NCBI GenBank assembly: GCA_021738605.1
Contig: JAIPBY010000116.1
Span: forward strand, 1 to 7,956
Direction: 5' to 3'
Source of the DNA: Chitinophagaceae bacterium
Lineage (GTDB): Bacteria; Bacteroidota; Bacteroidia; Chitinophagales; Chitinophagaceae
DNA length: 7,956 bases
The translations under genes were made by a program, and so were the position numbers. The notes beneath the pieces were generated by a model. It ran no database searches and was not told the origin of the DNA. It was given only the letters and a program-made list of their open reading frames with translations. Below are positions 7,100 through 7,956 of the stretch, piece after piece. Positions within the stretch are counted from its first letter, which is position 1. Each line of letters begins with the position of its first letter.

Positions 7100-7956
7100 A
7101 TGCACCAGCAGCAAATGTGGAGTGATAAGGTTGGAAATGTATCCCAGGTGGGTGGTATTGAAACTGCAGTGCATGACAATGGCATCACCAGGGGAATGCG
7201 CTTTGCCTGGATCAATACTGGATCCGGATTTCGTTTCAAGGTTTTGATCGACAGAGCAATGGACATTGCCGATGCGTCATACAACCAATACAACCTGGCT
7301 TGGCTGAACCACGCCGGTTTCACACCACCACAACCCTTGTCTGACAAGGGTTTGGACTGGCTCAGAACCTTCGGTGGTGGCCTGGTGAACACCTGTGGCC
7401 TATCCCATGTGGGCGGGCCAGAAAAAGATGCATTTGGTGAAAGAGGCGTTCACGGCAATATCAGCAATATCCCGGCAGAAATTGTCTCCATCGTTCAGCC
7501 AGATCCCGAAAATGGAAACATGAACATGAGCATCACTGGCATCATCAGGGAATCAAGGATTTTCGGCCCTGCACTCGAGCTAAGAAGAACCATTTCTGCC
7601 ACGCTTGGAGTACCCAGATTCCATATCCACGATGAGATTTCCAACAGGGGCAATACCCCTGCGCCACACATGATTTTATATCATTGTAATTTCGGCTGGC
7701 CCCTTGCAGACAAGGGTAGCCAGCTGATCTGGAAAGGAAAAATGACTACCCGTGATGGAAATGATTTCCCCAATGGAGAAGCCTTCAAAACCTGCCCTGA
7801 TATCCTGACCAACCACAGTGGCAATGGTGAGGAGGTGGCCATTGTTGACATTGAAGCCTCTGAAAATGGACAATGCATTTGTGGCATCCACAATCCAGCG
7901 TTGGAATTGGCAGTAGCCATCCAATTCAACAAACAAGAATTACCTTGGATGACCAA
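7100..7956 (+). CDS. DUF4432 family, aldose 1-epimerase-like protein (3' truncated by window)
   Basis: The reading frame is open from the ATG at 7100 to the end of the window (285 full codons, no stop), so the C-terminus is missing. The sequence matches the DUF4432 family of the galactose-mutarotase-like superfamily: an early RGMRF (31-35), DRAMDIADASY (51-61), FGGGLVNTCGL (91-101), GVHGNISNIPAE (116-127), LRRTISATLG (161-170), IHDEISNRGNTPAPHMILYH (176-195) and NFGWPL (197-202). His118, Glu179, His190 and His195 are candidate sugar-binding or catalytic residues by analogy with mutarotases. Such proteins are presumed to bind or epimerise sugars; no activity is established here. There is no signal peptide, so it should be cytoplasmic, unlike the three other proteins. 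It starts 8 nt after the propeller-cytochrome stop codon, so the two are almost certainly co-transcribed. No Shine-Dalgarno sequence is visible. Confidence 0.88.
   Translation, partial: MHQQQMWSDKVGNVSQVGGIETAVHDNGITRGMRFAWINTGSGFRFKVLIDRAMDIADASYNQYNLAWLNHAGFTPPQPLSDKGLDWLRTFGGGLVNTCGLSHVGGPEKDAFGERGVHGNISNIPAEIVSIVQPDPENGNMNMSITGIIRESRIFGPALELRRTISATLGVPRFHIHDEISNRGNTPAPHMILYHCNFGWPLADKGSQLIWKGKMTTRDGNDFPNGEAFKTCPDILTNHSGNGEEVAIVDIEASENGQCICGIHNPALELAVAIQFNKQELPWMT

Noticed and set aside
7021..7392. 123-residue open frame on the minus strand spanning the propeller and DUF4432 junction
   Set aside because: It covers the ends of two well-supported genes on the opposite strand and shows no domain; the plus-strand DUF4432 frame has clear family motifs.

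Overview
The window looks like a chromosomal piece of a Bacteroidota genome. Two matches to the Bacteroidota -7 promoter motif TAnnTTTG support this: TAACTTTG lies just upstream of a tRNA gene and TAAGTTTG lies in the divergent intergenic region. The genes also lack clear Shine-Dalgarno sequences, and base composition is moderate (mid-40s % G+C by eye). The main protein families are best known from Planctomycetes and Verrucomicrobia but are also common in environmental Bacteroidota. Genus cannot be told from the sequence.

Layout, left to right. Positions 1-53 hold nothing recognisable. A tRNA-Val(GAC) gene with encoded CCA lies on the minus strand (54-131), with its own -7 element behind it. 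Next comes a minus-strand operon, transcribed right to left: a large membrane-anchored protein with two c-type heme motifs (DUF2231-like membrane region, planctomycete-type cytochrome PSCyt1, DUF1549, DUF1553; 1649-4204), then a Tat-exported DUF1501 protein (206-1630), separated by 18 nt. A 196-bp divergent intergenic region (4205-4400) carries a perfect 9-bp inverted repeat overlapping candidate promoters for both directions. On the plus strand, a secreted beta-propeller/c-type cytochrome fusion protein (4401-7091) is followed after 8 nt by a DUF4432 protein of the galactose-mutarotase-like superfamily (7100 to the window end, 3'-truncated).

How the genes may work together (inference). Three of the four proteins are predicted to be exported and two carry CxxCH heme sites. 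The propeller resembles the sugar-dehydrogenase-like propellers of the Piru_Ver (TIGR02604/TIGR02603) type, and the fourth protein has a sugar-epimerase-like fold and no signal peptide. The simplest reading is a carbohydrate-related oxidation module: oxidation and electron transfer outside the cytoplasm, then mutarotase-like handling of a sugar inside. Substrate and reaction are not determined by the sequence. No mobile elements, CRISPR arrays, broken genes or signs of recent transfer were seen.
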